In this document: positions 4,475-6,410 of the stretch, one piece after another
Position numbering within the stretch: position 1 is the first letter of the stretch
Layout of the letters: every line of letters starts with the position of its first letter
Assembly: GCA_017457555.1 (NCBI GenBank)
Contig: JAFTHG010000095.1
Span: 1 to 6,410 of the forward strand
Reading direction: 5' to 3'
Source: Kiritimatiellia bacterium
Lineage (GTDB): Bacteria > Verrucomicrobiota > Kiritimatiellia > RFP12 > DVOR01
DNA: 6,410 bases
Made by a program: the position numbers and the translations under genes
Notes under the pieces: model-generated
What the model saw: only the letters and a program-made list of their open reading frames with translations
What the model was told of the DNA's origin: nothing
Database searches by the model: none

Positions 4475-6410
4475 ATGGCTACTGAATTTTTAGTTGGACA
4501 GACTGCACTTTCACCTTTTCGTGTGGATGCATTGAAGAAACGTTTGGCAGATGTCGGATTAGAAAATTGCGAGGTTGAGACGCTTTGGGTCTATTTGCTG
4601 CAGACGTCGTCTGCGTTAAGCGAAGAGGCTGTCGCAAAGGCCTGTACGCTATTGGATGCAGATGCTACGGTAAGTGTGCCGGAAGAGGGCATTTTTGTGG
4701 CACCGCGTCTGGGCACAATCTCTCCATGGAGCTCAAAGGCAACGGATATCTTCCGCTATTGCGGTGTGCGTGGCGTTCGGCGTGTGGAACATGCGATGTA
4801 CATGAAAGTGTCGCAGCAGGGCGTGGTTTTATCGCGTGATGCATTGGGGACGGCACTGAATGTGTTGCATGACCGTATGATTGAAGGTGTGTTTACCAAG
4901 GCGGATCTGCCGACATTCTTTGTGAATGCACGCCCGGCGAAGGGGAAAGTCTTTGACGTGCTGACAGAGGGGCGTGAGGCGTTGGAGCGAGCCAACCGTG
5001 AAATCGGTCTGGCGATGAGCGACCCGGAGATTGATTACCTCTATACGGCGTATACAAAGGCTCAGCGGAATCCCACCGATACCGAATTGACGATGTTCGG
5101 TCAGGTCAATTCGGAACACTGCCGCCACAAGATTTTCAATGCAAAGTGGATTATTGATGGTCAGGAGCGGGATGTGTCGCTCTTTGGTATGATCAAGAAT
5201 ACGCATCAGTTACACCCGGAAGGCACGCAGGTGGCGTATAAGGATAACTCCGGCGTGATTGATGGTTTCCGCACGATGGCATTTCAGGCAGATCCCACAG
5301 ACAATACCTATAAGTTTGCAGAGGATCAAATTGAAATGCTGATGAAGGTGGAAACGCATAACCATCCCACGGCGATTTCACCCTATCCCGGTGCAGCAAC
5401 AGGCGTGGGAGGTGAAATTCGTGATGAGAGTGCCACGGGTATTGGTTCGCGCACGAAGGCGGGCATTTGCGGTTTCTGCGTGAGTGATTTGCGGATTCCC
5501 GGATTTAAGCAACCGTGGGAAAAGGACTATGCAGAGCGTCCGGAGCGCCTTTCACCGGCACTGAATATTATGATGGAAGGCCCTATTGGTGGTGCGGCAT
5601 TCGGTAATGAATTCGGCCGTCCGCAGCTTTGCGGATTCTTCCGCACGTTGGAAGAAGAGGCGTGTGGAAAGTACTGGGGCTATCATAAACCGATTATGTT
5701 GGCCGGAGGTATGGGTAATATTCGCCATGATCAAGTGTTGAAGAAGGATGTACCTCCGCACGTGCTTGTGGTGCAAATCGGTGGCCCGGCCATGCGTATC
5801 GGGTTGGGGGGCGGTGCGGCCAGTTCAATGGCATCAGGCACGAACAAGGCAAAACTGGACTTCGACTCGGTTCAGCGTGGGAATGCTGAAATGCAACGCC
5901 GTTGTCAGGGCGTGATTGATGCGTGTGTGGCTTTGGGCGCAGGCAACCCAATTCTCTCGTTGCATGATATTGGTGCCGGAGGTCTCTCGAATGGTTGCCC
6001 GGAATTGGTGGAAGCCACGGGCGCAGACTTTGAATTGCGTCAGGTACACAATGAAGAATTGTCGATGAGTCCGATGGAAATCTGGTGTTGCGAAGCGCAG
6101 GAACGCTATGTGTTGGCGATTCGTGCAGAAGACCGGGTGCTCTTTGAAAGCTTCTGTGACCGTGAACGTTGCCCGGTGGCATTCATCGGTGAAACGCGTG
6201 ATGACGGCCGTATGGTGTTGCATGATGAACACTTTGATGATAATCCCATTGATATGGATATCTCGACCCTTCTGGGTAAGCCGCCGCGTATGGTGCGTGA
6301 TGTTAAGCATGTCACGTTGCCGGTGAATCCATTGTCGTTTGATGGCGTTACGCCGGCCGCCGCATTGCAACGCATTTTGCGTTTCCCCGCTGTGGCGAGC
6401 AAAAACTTCC
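4475..6410 (+). CDS. purL: PurL, phosphoribosylformylglycinamidine synthase, large single-chain type (3' end missing)
   Basis: Makes formylglycinamidine ribonucleotide from FGAR, glutamine and ATP, the fourth step of purine synthesis; cytoplasmic. 645 codons are present with no interruption; the large form is about 1,300 residues, so roughly half is here. Seen in order: an N-terminal PurS-like region (about 1-150); the linker and start of the first AIR-synthase-like unit with VNSEHCRHKIFNA (211-223); VETHNHPTAISP (292-303) and GGEIRDE (312-318); LRIPGFKQPWE; IMLAGGMGNIR (407-417); the nucleotide-binding stretch GLGGGAASSMASG (443-455); LHDIGAGGLSN (496-506); and MSPMEIWC (531-538). The window ends at RFPAVASKNF, just before the second synthase half. 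The C-terminal glutaminase domain lies outside and cannot be checked. The order and motifs follow E. coli PurL closely, unlike the short PurL of the PurLQS complex. The start is supported by AAGGAA six bases upstream of the ATG. No link to the arginine operon beyond adjacency. Confidence 0.96.
   Translation, partial: MATEFLVGQTALSPFRVDALKKRLADVGLENCEVETLWVYLLQTSSALSEEAVAKACTLLDADATVSVPEEGIFVAPRLGTISPWSSKATDIFRYCGVRGVRRVEHAMYMKVSQQGVVLSRDALGTALNVLHDRMIEGVFTKADLPTFFVNARPAKGKVFDVLTEGREALERANREIGLAMSDPEIDYLYTAYTKAQRNPTDTELTMFGQVNSEHCRHKIFNAKWIIDGQERDVSLFGMIKNTHQLHPEGTQVAYKDNSGVIDGFRTMAFQADPTDNTYKFAEDQIEMLMKVETHNHPTAISPYPGAATGVGGEIRDESATGIGSRTKAGICGFCVSDLRIPGFKQPWEKDYAERPERLSPALNIMMEGPIGGAAFGNEFGRPQLCGFFRTLEEEACGKYWGYHKPIMLAGGMGNIRHDQVLKKDVPPHVLVVQIGGPAMRIGLGGGAASSMASGTNKAKLDFDSVQRGNAEMQRRCQGVIDACVALGAGNPILSLHDIGAGGLSNGCPELVEATGADFELRQVHNEELSMSPMEIWCCEAQERYVLAIRAEDRVLFESFCDRERCPVAFIGETRDDGRMVLHDEHFDDNPIDMDISTLLGKPPRMVRDVKHVTLPVNPLSFDGVTPAAALQRILRFPAVASKNF

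Noticed and set aside
5694..6370. Minus-strand frames of 162 and 178 codons opposite purL
   Set aside because: They lie within purL coding sequence with conserved motifs on +. They overlap each other and lack plausible ribosome binding sites.

Overview
The window carries a compact arginine-biosynthesis operon, argJ-argB-argD, followed by a strong intrinsic terminator and then the first half of a large-type purL, which runs off the right edge. All four genes are on the + strand. Their reading frames are intact and they keep the family motifs I could check. The first 896 bases contain no gene I can support.

Organism: a Gram-negative-type bacterium of moderate G+C, with Shine-Dalgarno-led genes and tightly packed operons. 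From memory of the families, ArgB and ArgD read more like proteins of the Planctomycetes-Verrucomicrobia-Lentisphaerae group than like the usual proteobacterial ones. Examples are the ArgB stretch from KASVLIEAVPYIQDF to HSLLLEIFTKQGVGTEI and the ArgD start ALYEQYVMPTYSP. PurL is the long single-chain form known from Gammaproteobacteria and several other Gram-negative groups. No 16S or other marker is present, so this placement is tentative.

Layout. Bases 1-340: AT-rich sequence with a perfect 12-bp inverted repeat, a 22-bp-period tandem repeat and further degenerate short repeats. It looks like the decayed end of an insertion sequence, possibly IS21-like. Bases 341-825: no recognisable gene or RNA. 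Bases 826-896: probable argJ promoter, with a small palindrome over the -35 region and a good ribosome binding site. Bases 897-4190: argJ, argB and argD, overlapping by 4 and 8 bases, so almost certainly co-transcribed and translationally coupled. Bases 4212-4252: terminator. Bases 4254-4474: purL leader with an extended -10 promoter and two weak hairpins. Bases 4475-6410: purL, 645 codons, 3' end outside the window.

How they work together. ArgB phosphorylates N-acetylglutamate. ArgC, not in this window, reduces the product. ArgD transaminates the semialdehyde to N-acetylornithine. ArgJ moves the acetyl group from N-acetylornithine back to glutamate, releasing ornithine. This is the acetyl-recycling form of the pathway, in which ArgB is normally the arginine-inhibited step. 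PurL belongs to purine synthesis and is separated by its own promoter. I see no undescribed system here. The parts worth a second look are the repeat-rich left end and the repeated AGGTGAT motifs upstream of argJ.
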